NCBI GenBank assembly: GCA_011037195.1
Contig: JAAEAF010002721.1
Location: forward strand, 1 to 64,000
Reading direction: 5' to 3'
Origin: Triatoma infestans
Lineage: Eukaryota; Arthropoda; Insecta; Hemiptera; Reduviidae
Length of the DNA: 64,000 bases
Below are positions 22,294 through 33,168 of the stretch, piece by piece. The number at the start of each line of letters is the position of its first letter. The stretch's first letter is position 1. Made by a program: the position numbers and the translations under genes. The notes under the pieces were generated by a model. The model saw only the letters and a list, made by a program, of their open reading frames with translations. It had not been told where the DNA came from and did no database searches.

Positions 22294-23436
22294 CGAGGCA
22301 TGTCCAAGTAAGTAAGTGTACTGAATTTTTGTAGGTTACAAAATTTTTTATCTATCTATCTATTTGGCACTACAATCCTAATGGGTCCTGGCCTCCTCAA
22401 TGTGCCTAATCCATGAATCATCGTTGGTCACACCGTCCAGCCATCTCAGCTTAGGTCTGGCGACTCGCCGAGACGTTCCGATTTCTCCTTCGAGTAATCT
22501 CCTTGGTATGTCGTCCACCTGAATCCTCGCCACATGCCCCGCCCAGCTCAATCGGTTCAATTGGTTCAATTCAAAAATTTTTATTTGAACAAAAAAAATT
22601 ACCTAGTTACATTAGTACATATGTAAGCTATTTTTCGACTTCGACATAGTCACCATTCCTCTCAATGCAAGTGGTGAACCGGGGTATTAATTTTTTGATG
22701 CGTTCCTCGAAATAGTTTCCCGCCAACCCCTTCGTCCACTTCTCCACCGCCCCCTTCACCTCCTCTTCGGTTGAAAAGAGATAGTAATCTGAAGGTGCTA
22801 GATCAGGGGAATGCGCGGGATGGTTCAGGACATCCCATTTAAACGAGGCAAGCAGTTCCTTCGTGGCGTTGGCCATCTGTGGTCTGGCATTGTCGTGCAG
22901 CAGGCAGACTCCCTTTGTTCTGAATCGCCCTCCGTAATTTGTTTAGGGTCTCACAGTATCTTGTAGAGTTGATGGTCTCCCCTTGAAGCATATATTCAAT
23001 TAAAATTATGCCTTGACAGTCCCCCAAAACACGGTTGCCATGATTTTCTTGGCTGAAATTGTGGTTTTGAACTTTTTTGGCGGAGGGTGAAGAGGTGTGA
23101 CGCCACTGTTTGAGACTGCCTTTTGGTTTCAGGTGTGTAGTGTGCAAACCCAAGTTTCATCTCCAGTAATGATGGAGCGGAGAAATTCATCTCCATGGAG
23201 TTTGTAGCGTCTCAATAACATCTCTTGCCCGGCCTCCACTCGATTCACTTGGCGGGAGATTGGATTGACATTTTTCACGAAACATATTGCCGCGTCGACA
23301 GTTCTCAACGTACTGATCTCGAACTAGTCTCGTTGCGGAGGGGAGGAATCAGGCTACACGATAGTGTAGCCAACATGTCAAAAACAAAATCCCTCCAGCC
23401 GTGAGAGCCTCAGTACACTTACTTGGACATGCCTCG
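22294..23436 (-). mobile_element. mariner-2 transposon, DD34D, split by a LINE
   Basis: The TIRs are CGAGGCATGTCCAAGTAAG (from 22294) and CTTACTTGGACATGCCTCG (to 23436), flanked by TA on both sides (22292-22293, 23437-23438), the mariner TSD. On the minus strand the transposase reads RQVNRVEAGQEMLLRRYKLH, GDEFLRSIITGDETWV, then after frameshifts GIILIEYMLQGETINSTRYC, DNARP and HPAHSPDLAPSDYYLF. The last two Asp are 34 residues apart. The N-terminal DNA-binding region is largely missing and there are stops and frameshifts, so it is inactive. A LINE tail sits inside at 22339-22568. Confidence 0.92.
22339..22568 (-). pseudogene. LINE 3' end inserted in mariner-2
   Basis: The minus-strand frame from 22569 reads NQLNRLSWAGHVARIQVDDI, then PRRLLEGEIG and VARPKLRWLDGV. 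This is the C-terminal signature of RTE-like and related non-LTR elements. The 3' tail is (ATCT/AGAT)n at about 22340-22352. AAAATTTTT-type sequence borders both ends and is a probable TSD. Only the last ~200 bp were inserted. Confidence 0.8.
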
Positions 23437-23639
23437 TATCTTGCATATTACACACTTAAAGTAGTATCGTTCGTATAAAAATGTAGTTACTTCTGTTTAT
23501 AATTTGTTCTTTATAATTTAATATAACTATCCCTCTTTTTCTATAGAATTCAGGAAAAAAATAAAATGCCTCCATTTATAGCCTTGCCTTTTATCAATGA
23601 AAACTAGATTATTGAGAGAGTATAAATGTAATGAGAAAT

Positions 23640-24500
23640 ACAAAAATCTGGTGCAACACCGACTTTTTCTTACGGCAATTTACGAACTTATGATTGATAA
23701 ATTTTCACCAAACCTATAATTTTTACTAAATATCCACTGGTCTTAGCAATGGGAGAATTTAAAATTAATGCCCTTTTTTTACTTTTTTTTTTTATTTGAG
23801 GAAAGCATAACGTCTCCCACAAGAGTCCAAAACTTCCTTAAATTAACTTTCTCAGAGAAAAGTTTCCAAAACAAATGTGATAGGTCATTGTATTCAAAGT
23901 TAATATAAATAATTTTATGAAATCCATCTGAATTTGAATATAGGAAATCGCAGAATATTGTAAAATTGTTCAGTAAAATACGTACTTTTAATGAACCAAT
24001 TTTTTTCAAATTTAAAATTTTGACAACATATTTAATTCTAATTAATATTATTTAGATGATAGAATTTATAATAAACTAAAATAGCCACTTTAGAGAAAAA
24101 ACATAATCCCACTCCTCATCTAAAAGCCCCACCTTAAATGAATTTTCCCCAGAGAAACGTTTTAAATAAAATTTTTTAGCTCCATATATATGTAGTTGAT
24201 ATACACTAAATTTAAAGAAACTTCGCGTTGGTTCCGGTTTTGGTTGAGGAATTTTAACCTATAACTTCCTGTCGGATCCCATGGTGATTCGCACACGGAA
24301 TGTCAAGTTTATGAACTTTCTGCAATTTGCCCGTTTTTTTGAACAATGCTGTTCACATACATATACGCCCACAACTTTTTTCAGACTCTGAGGACCTCAA
24401 AACGTGTATTTCTGATGAAAGCTTGATATCGACAAATTTGAGACAATTGTTAATTCTTTCCCACTTACAGCAATCAGAGAAAGTATAAACAATTCAGGGA
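23640..24500 (-). repeat. Old HT960 copy
   Basis: It starts with TCTGGTGCAACACCGACTTT, a decayed form of the HT960 end. It continues with TGACAACATATTTAATTCTA, AGATGATAGAATT and CACTTTAGAGAAAAAACATA. It closes with GTTGAGGAATTTTAACCTAT and CTGAGGACCTCAAAACGTGT. It is more diverged than the copies after 58 kb. Confidence 0.65.
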
Positions 24501-24835
24501 ATATAAAAATGCACTTTATTGGCTTGAGTGAAATTTACATTGTGTTTGCAAGAATTTGCAAAATAAGGTAACAAGTTCTACGTAGAATCTTAAATGGAAC
24601 TGAGACTATAAGTGGACCCCTTGTCAAAACAAAGTGTTAATTATATTAACGATTACACTTTTAAAGTGCCAGGATAGTTTTGTATGGTGGTAATGATGAA
24701 GTGGTCTATAAACTGGCATGGAAAAGCTACAATCTAATCCCTTCCTTCATGGTGACATAAACAGTACAGTCTCTTCAAGAAGAGTTCCAAAAAAAATTAG
24801 GAGGAAACTAGGAAAGCATTGTCCCAGGTCTGATG
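24380..24835 (+). repeat. Segment shared with the inside of foldback F2a
   Basis: It runs parallel to about 19695-20145: CCTCAAAACGTGTATTTCTG, GAGACAATTGTTAAT, TTTATTGGCTTG, AGAATCTTAAATGGAA, GTGCCAGGATAG, TACAGTCTCTTCAAGAAGAG, GAAAGCATT and CCAGGTCTG. The first ~110 bp belong to the HT960 end; the remainder extends beyond it. Either F2a captured this sequence or both derive from a third locus. Confidence 0.8.
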
Positions 24836-25004
24836 AGGCAGCTAGCAACGATTAGCTAAAAAAATCATTATAGATCATGGCAATCCTGAAAGAAAATAGA
24901 CCTGGTAGGGAGACCTGCTTTAGATTGAGAGTTTTTTCATAGGTATTGGCGCCAGTAGATCTTTTATGATCTTAAAGCAACATACTTAGTATAGTCTATA
25001 AGCT

Positions 25005-25740
25005 ACGCAGACAAGCTAGTCATTGCCGCGCAAGACGAAGTGGGCAGAGTCATTAATTTATATGACTAAGAAATTAATGGAAGAGTGTCCGAAATGGGGC
25101 CTAGAAATTAATTTAAATAAGTCAGAATATTTAGTTGTAGGCCATTCAGACATGCCAAACCTGATGTTGGAGTCAGGACAAATAATAAAGGGATGTTCCA
25201 GGGTCAAGTACCTTGGATCTATTCTAAATAAGGATGGAACTTGTTCTGAGGACGTTAAGGAGAAATTAGGAAAGGGGCGAACAGTGACGCGGATGCATTT
25301 CTACTAAACACAAGATATATGCCTCCTTAGTAGAAAGTGTACTTCTGTATGGTTCGGAGGCTTGGACTCTGTCAGCAAGGTTACGCAGTATCCTAAATGC
25401 TTCGGAAATTGGGTTTTGGAGGAGGTGCTTAAGAAAAATTATTTGCGATCAAACACCAAACGCCACCATCAGAGAGATAGCCGCAGCAAATAAGACAATC
25501 CTTGAAAAAAATTGATGAGAGAACATTGCTGTGGTTTGGACATGTCTTGAGAATGGAAGATTCACGCCTTTCTAAACAAACATTTTGGTGGCAACCTTTC
25601 CGGTAGACAGAGGAGAGAGTGGGCAAAAGCTAGCTGGCTCGCACAGGTGCGCGAAGTAATATCTGCGAGAGATTTATGCGAAGACGATACCTTGGACCGG
25701 GAAAAATGGTTACTTGGGGCAAGAAACCCTGAATAGGGAG
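25005..25740 (+). pseudogene. Non-LTR retrotransposon RT C-terminus
   Basis: TACGCAGACAAGCTAGTCAT at 25012 encodes YADKLVI, a changed YADD active site. After a frameshift the frame 25023-25307 reads KLMEECPKWGLEINLNKSEY, LVVGHSDMP and SRVKYLGSILNKDGT. Further downstream are LLYGSEAWTLSARLRSIL, GFWRRCLRKII, IREIAAANK and LLWFGHVLRMED, all broken by stops. The order is that of RTE/Craft-like elements. The D-to-K change in the active site and the frameshifts make it inactive. Confidence 0.82.
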
Positions 25741-26944
25741 ATACCTTAAGAAGGGGGGGGGAAACAACAGCCAAAGTCAATCTGTTTCTTGCGCAATTAT
25801 TTTAGTTCAATTAGCAATTTCGTTTGGACTTAATTTCACTTCAATTGACATTGTATTAGTGTATTCTAATTAGACTAGTTTGTTTTGGTTCAATATTCTT
25901 TCTGAAAAATCTTTATTTATACAAAAACTTTAGAATAAAAAAGTAAATTATATGCAATTTATGCAAATAAGCTGTAAAATCATAGCATCTGTTGATCAAA
26001 TCGCTAATATTTAAAAAAAAAAACAAAAAAAAAACAACTGATATTTAAATAATTTATGAATATTAAGATGATCAATGAACCCCACTATATTATTGATTGA
26101 ATATGGTAAAGAGGGGAAGATATTGTTTTAATGACTCAACCTTTTTTTTTTTAATAAATGAGCTTAGGGAAAAGTAGAATTAGAAGACAAAAAAAAAAAA
26201 ATTAATTTTGTGCTGACATGAGATTTTTTTTATATTTAAAAATTATATGACATCTGAATCTAATTAATTACCAATTAAGAGAATGATATATCTTTTTAAA
26301 AATAATTATTATTTACCATAAAACAATTTTTTTAAAATAAAAAGGTTAATTTTGTTTGAGCATTATTCATTTTGCCAACTTATATTTTTACCTGTTTAAT
26401 TAAAATACAGTATTACCAAAAAAAACAACAAAAAAGTAACTGAAAGTTTAAGAATTATATAATCTTCTTAATATCTTTAGTTCAACTAAAATCGTTAACG
26501 TTATTATACGTATTCCAGCTTTGCTTTTTTTTTTTTGCAAATCCAACCAAAACTACGTCACAATTAACTGTAAACTCCTTAGTCATGCCCCTTTGTAATT
26601 ATTAGATTATATATGATATATATTTTGTCAAAAATATATTCATTGTTAATTTCTACGCCATTTACGGATTTTCAAATCCATCATTCATCATTTAATTTAT
26701 GTATCATTTATTTATGAAGTTTGGGGGGGGGGGGGAGTAATGTTTTTTTTCCAAAGTAAAGATTTTAAAACCTAGCGATTTTTTTTTCAGATTTTTTTCT
26801 TTTCTATTTCTTAAAATCTGGAACGTTCACACGAATTTTTCTTATTGTAGTTTACATAGTTTTGATTTATTATTTTTATATATGTATATATATATATATA
26901 TGTATGGGGTATTAACTAGTTACAGTTTCACATAATATATGAGA
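25741..26944. other. No gene seen
   Basis: A very AT-rich stretch with many poly(A)/poly(T) runs, a G-run at about 26724-26735 and (TA)n near 26878-26902. Confidence 0.55.
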
Positions 26945-27151
26945 CAAGGGAATAGCTGAATGGTTAGCGTACTGGATTCCCACGCGGAGGACCCAGGTTC
27001 GAGTCCAGCTGTGCTACCGTTAGATTTTTTTTCTTCCTATGAGTCTCTACATGTGATTGAAGAGAGCAGAAACATGAGCTGGCGTATCTGGACCCGCAGG
27101 TACTCCAAACCAGCCCATTTCTCAACTAGCATGTGGACACTACTATCATCA

Positions 27152-27467
27152 GAGACATTTTCCGTGGTAGCCTGCTTCATTTTGTGATCATCGATCGGTT
27201 TCGGGCGTTCGCCCATCTTCAGGATGCGTTTTTCAGAACAGTATGATAACACAGACTTGCACAGAGCAGACTTAGTTTCACAGTAAGTGAAATTTCACAC
27301 TAGTGTGAAACTAAGTCTGCTCTGTGCAAGTCTGTGTTGTCACACTTCTGAAAAACGCATCCTGAAGATGGGCGAACGCCCGAAACCGGTCGATGACAAC
27401 AAAATGAAGCAGGCTATCACGAAAAATGTCTCTGATGGTTTCCAGCTCTGCGGAACCAACCACCACA
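27152..27467. mobile_element. Foldback element F2c, best-preserved F2
   Basis: A perfect 15-bp TSD, ACACTACTATCATCA, at 27137-27151 and 27468-27482 fixes the ends. The left arm begins GAGACATTTTCCGTGGTAGC. The arms run through TTGCACAGAGCAGACTTAG / CTAAGTCTGCTCTGTGCAA and meet near 27292 in TTTCACACTAGTGTGAAA. The right arm has about 40 extra bases at its end (TTTCCAGCTCTGCGGAACCA). The motifs are at 27358-27395 (+) and 27189-27226 (minus). It encodes no protein. Confidence 0.93.
27358..27395 (+). ncRNA. Hammerhead-like motif, F2c right arm
   Basis: CATC (27358-27361), CTGAAGA (27362-27368), unpaired T, GGGC (27370-27373), loop GAAC, GCCC (27378-27381), GAAA (27382-27385), CCGG (27386-27389), TC (27390-27391), GATG (27392-27395). 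All conserved hammerhead positions are present: C3, U4, G5, A6, G8, A9, G12, A13, A14, A15.1, U16.1 and H17. ACCGGU is self-complementary, so stem III would form between two copies. The single base after A9 is the one departure. Confidence 0.6.
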
Positions 27468-28059
27468 ACACTACTATCATCATTGCAAAACCTCGACCAC
27501 CACGAAACCTTTCCTCAACTCGTGACTCTGGAGACAGAACTCCGGCGGGCGGTCTCACGATCTCTTGGTACCATTGTGACGGTAGAGATGACTCCCTACC
27601 GCTTAAAGGCCCAGAATGGTCACAGGCCTGGAATTAGAAGTAATTCCTACGCGTTTCACCTCTCCCTCCTGGCACCCGCTTAGACTTGCCGTGCCATTCC
27701 AGGTGAGGTAGGTCTTCCGTACCCAACCCAACCCTAAAGCTCACTAATCCCTACAGTCCTTAACCTAACACACTCATCCCAATAAATATACGCATTCCAA
27801 TAAATACTTTCACACAACTTACTCCTAACTAAAATTTCCCGGGGTGACCTACTCAATATTCGATTACCCCGAAGGAGCCTCTACAGCTCAACTGTCCGGT
27901 GATGGACAGTGTTGTCTGTAACGAGAGAACACTGTCGGAAGGCCGACAGTGCACGAGGAGAAGGCTCCGGGCGGCAATAACCATAGATGTTGACGCGCCT
28001 TAAATTAAAAAAAAATAAAAAAAAATTCACATATGTGCACCCGGATTATAGTCTATAAA

Positions 28060-28450
28060 TCCGTACCTCCTGAAAAACTGATTTTCTTCGGGAACTCGGA
28101 ATTTTAGCCACACATTAAATTCTTATTAATATTAAATACACGATAGAATTGTAATAAAATATTGAAATGGCCATATTAGAGGAAAGAAACCCTAAAGTTG
28201 CCATTTCCCAGAACATTCTTGTTGATTGGTTGATATACTAAGTTGAAAAAACAAAAAAATCGTTGGAACCGTTTTTGACGAAAATCGCGTAAACAGTGAA
28301 AAATTTATTCTGTAAATGGTGACATCTGGTCGACCGATTTTGACCAAAAGCTTATTGTCATCGCTTCCCATAGTAGTTCGGAATATCGTTTCAACTTTCT
28401 GCGCTTGTCCATTCTCAAACATACTCATAGACAATTTCTAAATACTACTT
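28060..28450 (-). repeat. Old HT960 fragment
   Basis: ACTCGGAATTTTAGCCACAC, ATCGTTGGAACCGTTTTTGA, ACATCTGGTCGACCGATTTT and CGTTTCAACTTTCTGCG follow the HT960 order in minus orientation with many changes. A SINE-A body scrap (CAGCTCACTGG, about 28455-28500) follows. Confidence 0.55.
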
Positions 28451-28684
28451 ACTACAGCTCACTGGTGAAGGGCAGTTGTCAGTAACGAAAGAATAGTTCT
28501 ATCACCATACAATTTTAAGCATAAAACAATTTTATATTAAAAAATTTCTTGTTTGTTGAAATGGATTTTTCAAATAGGAAAAACTTGTCGTGGAATATCT
28601 CTTGATAGAGTGAAGATAAAAAAAAAATAAAACTTTGAATAGAGTCTGCAGTAATTTTTGTAGATGTATTATTTTTAATTGCCA

Positions 28685-28887
28685 GGGGCGGGTGGTGTTG
28701 GTGTATTGGTTATGAGCATGGACTTGTAAGTGGGAGGACCCCAGTTCGAGTCCCGCGTATAACTAAATTTTATATTTGTTTAAAAAATGTTAATAGTAAA
28801 GTAGGTGCTTCCGGCCCCGTCCATGACACCTAATTTGGTAGTTTGACGTTAAGCCCGCCTGAAAAAATAGGCATTACTTTACTTTAC
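28685..28887 (+). repeat. SINE-T copy 2, tRNA-derived
   Basis: TGGTGTATTGGTTATGAGCA (A-box region) and CCAGTTCGAGTCCCG (B-box), then AAAAAATGTTAATAGTAAAG and AAGCCCGCCTGAAAAAATAG. A perfect 13-bp TSD, TTTTTAATTGCCA, lies at 28672-28684 and 28888-28900. The last bases are T-rich and the TSD edge could shift by a base or two. Confidence 0.9.
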
Positions 28888-29174
28888 TTTTTAATTGCCA
28901 AAATTTAATTCAATTTATTTACTGATTACTGAAAAAATCTTATAATTTGTTACATATAGACAATATACAATATCTTCGCTATCTAAACACCATCTACACT
29001 GACTGCAAAAATCAGCCGTGTAACCTTCTTGTGTAGCATAATATCTTCCGCCATATTAATACTAGGATGGGCGTTTTTGCAATTTAATTCGACAATCTGC
29101 AGCTTTGTGACCTTGTTTTTCAGCATTTATAGCATTGAAACTTAAATTAGTGTTTGGTATTAGAATAGATAGAT

Positions 29175-29562
29175 TGCTATAGGGGATTATTATACTACGA
29201 CCTGAAAAATCTATTGTGCCCCGGAGCTTTCTCAGTGCATTGCCGTCCTCTGAGCAGTGTTTTCTACCCACAGGCAACACTGCCCATCACAAGATAGTGA
29301 GCTGTAGAGGCTTCTAGGAAGAAAAAAATCTCGGGACCTCCTAATCCGTTCTTTTTCGCTTGGCTTACGCCAGTTAACTAGAGACGGAGACCCTAGTTTG
29401 TACACTGTGTTTGTCCTTGTCTAAAAAGGGTTAGAGTGTATGTAGTCTAAGTGTATTGATAGTACTGTTCTGAGAAGTGCATGGAGTACTGTGAGCTGTG
29501 GTTATCCCGTGGGGTCGCTATTTCCCAAGTAACTGCCTGCAGCAGATACCCCTTGCGGGCAT
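29175..29562 (-). repeat. SINE-B copy 1, composite, tRNA part lost
   Basis: GGGGATTATTATACTACGAC, GCAACACTGCCCATCACAAG, TGTAGAGGCTTCTAGGAAG, then a jump to TTGGCTTACGCCAGTTAACT, CTGTGTTTGTCCTTGTCTAA and CCCGTGGGGTCGCTATTTCC. The full copies at 49035 and 53463 have the same order. The tRNA-like segment between CTCGGGACC and TCTTTTTCGCTTGG is mostly deleted here. Confidence 0.8.
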
Positions 29563-30394
29563 GTTATTAGAAACATTTTTATCAATATATGTAGATTAAA
29601 TTTGTCACCTCGTTATGATGATTAAATTCGTATTATGATTGTTAAGTACGAATATATATCGCACTCCTCAATGATTTTTATACGAAGTGTACAGAATTAC
29701 TAATTTTTTCTTTAAAGAAATTATCTTGCATTACTTAAAAAAAAGAAAAAAGAAATACTTGATCCCAAAATTACACAAAGTTTCAAAACAAAAGGTCTAT
29801 CCTGCTTCCAAAAAAAAAAAAAAATATAATTTTAGCTCTAATTTCAGAATTTTTTTCTTAAAAAGATGATAATCTCTCTCTCTCTCCGTCTTGTAGTGTG
29901 TGTTTTTCTAAAAAAAAAGAAGTGAAATATAAGTTGAAAGATGTTTATATTGTAAAGAAATTCTTGGTTGGAAGAAATAGATAAGAGGTAGGAGAATGGA
30001 TGATAGAGGAGGGGACCAAGGCACCAACATGTCTGACAACATTGTAGGCAATTACAGTAATTAATGTATGATATATTGCTGAGTGTATGTTGTATGTTCG
30101 CCAGACCATATATATTATATATATATATATATGTTTACCTTTAAAAGGAGAAAAAAATATATGTATGTACACTACTACTCCATGTGTACACACATATTTA
30201 AAACTTGAGCCAGAACCTCCCGAGCCAACCTACTGGTCTTCTGGCCCTGTAAAATATTGTTCATCAAATTATAATCTAATGATAGCACTTCAGAAAAATT
30301 AAGATATATGTGTGTGTATGGAGTTGTTTTTTTTTAAAGACTTCTTTTATTTTTTTTAATTTTTTTTTTTCGCTTTGAACGATACTAACTCCTA
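29563..30394. other. No gene seen
   Basis: AT-rich, with (TC)n near 29872-29886 and (TA)n near 30106-30132. Nothing supportable. Confidence 0.5.
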
Positions 30395-30396
30395 TA

Positions 30397-31763
30397 CACC
30401 TCGGCAAAGCGAAAAGTTCTCGACCTAGAGCTGAAAATGAGTTTTTTGTTATTTTAAAAATTCATTTATTTCTCAATATAGTCACCCTTTTAGTTCAATA
30501 CACTTTGTCCAATGTTTCTTCAATAACTAGATTCCGTCCCTGAAGTGCGATTCTGGAAGATCTTCAAAATATCCATTTACTACTGCTATCACTTCTTTAT
30601 TTGTCCCAAAACATTTTCCACCCACAAGAACGGGTGTATTGCCCTGGTGAAAGAGGATTTTTTTTCTTTTGCAAACCAGGCCTTTTCTCTCTAATTTGTT
30701 CATCTAACTGGCCAAGGAGATGTCAAATGTCTGTGTCAAATAGTGCAAACCGCTTAAACATTCGTTCAATTTGCAATATTAACGCATTTTATGTAGCTCC
30801 GCCCCCTGGAACCTTCGGTGCCTAACCCTCTTAACATTCTCAAAAAAATTCTATGTCAAATGGTGCAAACCGTTTGAAAATCCATCCAGCCACATTTGCA
30901 ATATTAACGCATTTCACAAAATCTTGACACAAAAAAATAGCTTACTTTTTTTACTTCATATATATATAACACCTAGAAAGCTCTGCACCCTTGGTGCCTA
31001 CAGCACTCAAAACCCCCCGGGAGTTAGTTTTGGCACCGTTCCCCCGCCCAACCCCCCCGTGGGTAGGGGTGCTCCGCCCCTCCTCTGACTCCTAACCTCT
31101 CTTAACATTCTGAAAAATATTCTCATTTCACAAAAACGTCACGAAAATTGTTACCATTATTCGTAACCGTAAATCGTGACCAAAAACCTGACACAAAATA
31201 GCTTACTATTTTGTAGAAATGGACTAGATAGGTTGGATTCTTCTTAAAACTCATTGCTGAGAAACTCAATTCCTCATTTGTTTGTGATCACCATTTAACA
31301 AATACAACACCTATCTTGCACAAAGCTTTCTCAAACTAAAGTTCTTCGTGTAAATTGTGTAGCTTCTCGATATTTTCTTCGGTAGTTGCAGTTTTTTGGC
31401 CGTCCTTCACGTGGACCATCATCAATCGGTGTACGACCACGCTAAACTCAGTTGACCATTTTTTTTTTTACTGTTAAACACGAAGGTATACTCCTTATAC
31501 ACTTTCACCAACTTTGGATTGAATTTCTGTTGGCGATAAACCATCCAAAGCGAAGAATTTTATGACAGAACTCTATTCAGTTTATTCATTGTACAAAACA
31601 CACAACACGCTAATTTAACAGCCGTGTAAAACAAACTATTTGTCTGATCAAATTCACATTTGGTATTTACTTTTGCCACAAGTTTGCTAATATAACAAAA
31701 CAGTAATTTCATTTATAGCAGTGCCATCTATGCACTAGGCCGAGAACTTTTCACCTTGCCACG
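30397..31763 (-). mobile_element. mariner-3 transposon, heavily decayed
   Basis: Inverted ends CGAAAAGTTCTCGACCTAG (left, from 30409) and CTAGGCCGAGAACTTTTC (right, about 31735), with TA next to both outer edges. From about 31585 the minus strand reads MNKLNRVLS, then LVKVYKEYTFVFNSKKKWST, VVVHRLMMVHVKDGQ and KTATTEENIEKLHNL in shifting frames, like a mariner N terminus. Near 30570-30470 it reads FEDLPESHFRDGI, then HWTKCIELKGDYIEK, a typical mariner C terminus. Most of the catalytic middle is replaced by tandem non-coding sequence. Confidence 0.78.
30715..31240. repeat. Tandem-like non-coding units inside mariner-3
   Basis: TGTCAAATAGTGCAAACCG near 30734 and TGTCAAATGGTGCAAACCG near 30853 begin similar units containing TTTGCAATATTAACGCATTT. 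TCTTAACATTCTCAAAAA and TCTTAACATTCTGAAAAA also recur (30829, 31102). A C-rich patch (CCGTTCCCCCGCCCAACC) lies near 31037-31060. The origin is unknown. Confidence 0.6.
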
Positions 31764-31869
31764 TAGTCTTCTTGACCAACGCTCAAAATTAACATTTGTC
31801 CATTTATGACTTATTCAGACGCGATTCGCTCTCTCTTCTAACAAATACGGTGTTCGCTAAAGAATATTA

Positions 31870-32275
31870 TAAAGACTAAGTGGAAAAGCCTCTTATTTAA
31901 TAGTTAAAGAAGCGTTGAGAGAAACATGTTAAGCATAAAGAAAAGAGATAAGATTAATAGCTAGGCTATTGGGGAAAAAACTGCCGTAAGAAGAAATGCC
32001 GGTGTATTTCACTAAAAATTAAAGTAGAAGTGGGCAGGTCACCTCACTAGAACAGAAGAAAAAAACAGTTGGATCAGGATCGTTACGACAATGCATACCT
32101 TTAACAAGAAAACGGGAAAACAGTAGGCAGACAAAATTAAAAAGAAGGAAGGAGTTAAGTGGATTGAGAAATATGGAAGATGGAGTCTAATGGTTCAAAA
32201 AATGCGACCAAGTGGGGAAGACGATGGCGAACACCTAGGGATAGTCACCGGTGGGAAATACTCTCTCGAATTTCT
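31870..32275 (+). pseudogene. LINE RT C-terminal remnant
   Basis: Broken frames give KWAGHLTRTEEKNSWIRIVT, NKKTGKQ and KKEGVKWIEKYGRW. This is the order (W-GH--R, then a basic region and W) seen at the C terminus of RTE-type elements. There are several stops and no intact RT core. Confidence 0.6.
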
Positions 32276-32830
32276 ATTACTGGTGTTAATTGAATTGTAC
32301 ATAAAATGACAATAGTTTTTTACGAAAAACACTGGGTTTCCGGTTTGAGATCGCCTCAGTGGTTTACAAAATAAAAAAAATCATATAAAAGATCATTCTT
32401 TTTTATTGATTTAATATTATAATTGCATGGTATAAATGTAATAAATAAATCCGAAATAAAGAAAAACTTTATCATGAAATGTCATGAATGCAATGAATAG
32501 ATATCAAGGAGGTGGTAGGGTCAACGGCACTTCAGCCGGCTTTGGGAATTATTTGGGGGTGAGTTTGTATATATAGAGCTTGGACGAAGGGATTTGGTGA
32601 CTGTGCTTTGCTGGAAGGATAGGTGAATGTGCAATTTATTATATTGGGATCGTTGCGGGTTCGTGGACTCACCAGGATCTTCAGTACGTTGTGAATGGTA
32701 TGATTGGAAACATAAAAAGAGGTGACAAGACAATGCGACGGAGGATAAATTTTTTTTACACTTCAAATAGGAGGCGGGGGACTACAACCTACCTAGACAA
32801 GTAATAGCAATGACATTGTACTCAAGAAGA
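32276..32830. other. No gene seen
   Basis: AT-rich. An 81-codon open frame at 32521-32766 on the minus strand has no domain I recognise. Confidence 0.4.
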
Positions 32831-33168
32831 GAGCGCCAATAATATTGAACTGAAGGCATATAAACTTTGAAATTTAATGTCACAATTTCTACAGGCCCCT
32901 CTAAATTCAATTTTTTTTTTGTTTTTTATTAAATGATTCAAATACAATTAATACATATATATTTGTGCAGTTTGAAGGAAATCGTTATAGCTGTTTTGAA
33001 GGAAATTTAAAAAAAAAAAAAACTTAAAAACCTGTTCTGTAAACATTTCAGATGCACTTCCGGCTAACCGGTTTCCTTCAAATTTGGGATTCTACCAATA
33101 ATCCTAAATGTATATTAATATTATGTAACTGGTAGCACCATAAATTATACTGAAGTGATACTTTAGAT

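Larger units (their letters stand above)
27052..27874. mobile_element. Insertion in SINE-A, itself holding foldback F2c
   Basis: Of these 823 bp, 27152-27467 is a foldback. Without it and its duplicated target the remainder is about 490 bp of fairly GC-rich sequence (CGAACTCGTGACTCTGGAGAC-like, GCCCAGAATGGTCACAGG, and a pyrimidine-rich ACCCAACCCAACCC stretch near 27723). One frame, 27502-27637, gives RPPRNLSSTRDSGDRTPAGG and ISWYHCDGRDDSLPLKGPEW, which resembles fragments seen in retroelement gag regions, but I cannot assign it. Confidence 0.6.
26946..28025 (+). repeat. SINE-A interrupted by an 823-bp insertion
   Basis: The head (26946-27051) has AATAGCTGAATGGTTAGCG, the B-box CAGGTTCGAGTCC and TTAGATTTTTTTTCTTCC. 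The body resumes at 27875 with GAGCCTCTACAGCTCAACTG, ACACTGTCGGAAGGCCGACA and TTGACGCGCCTTAAATT. The insertion is bordered by GAGTCTCTACA (27041-27051) and GAGCCTCTACA (27875-27885), an 11-bp TSD with one difference. Confidence 0.88.
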
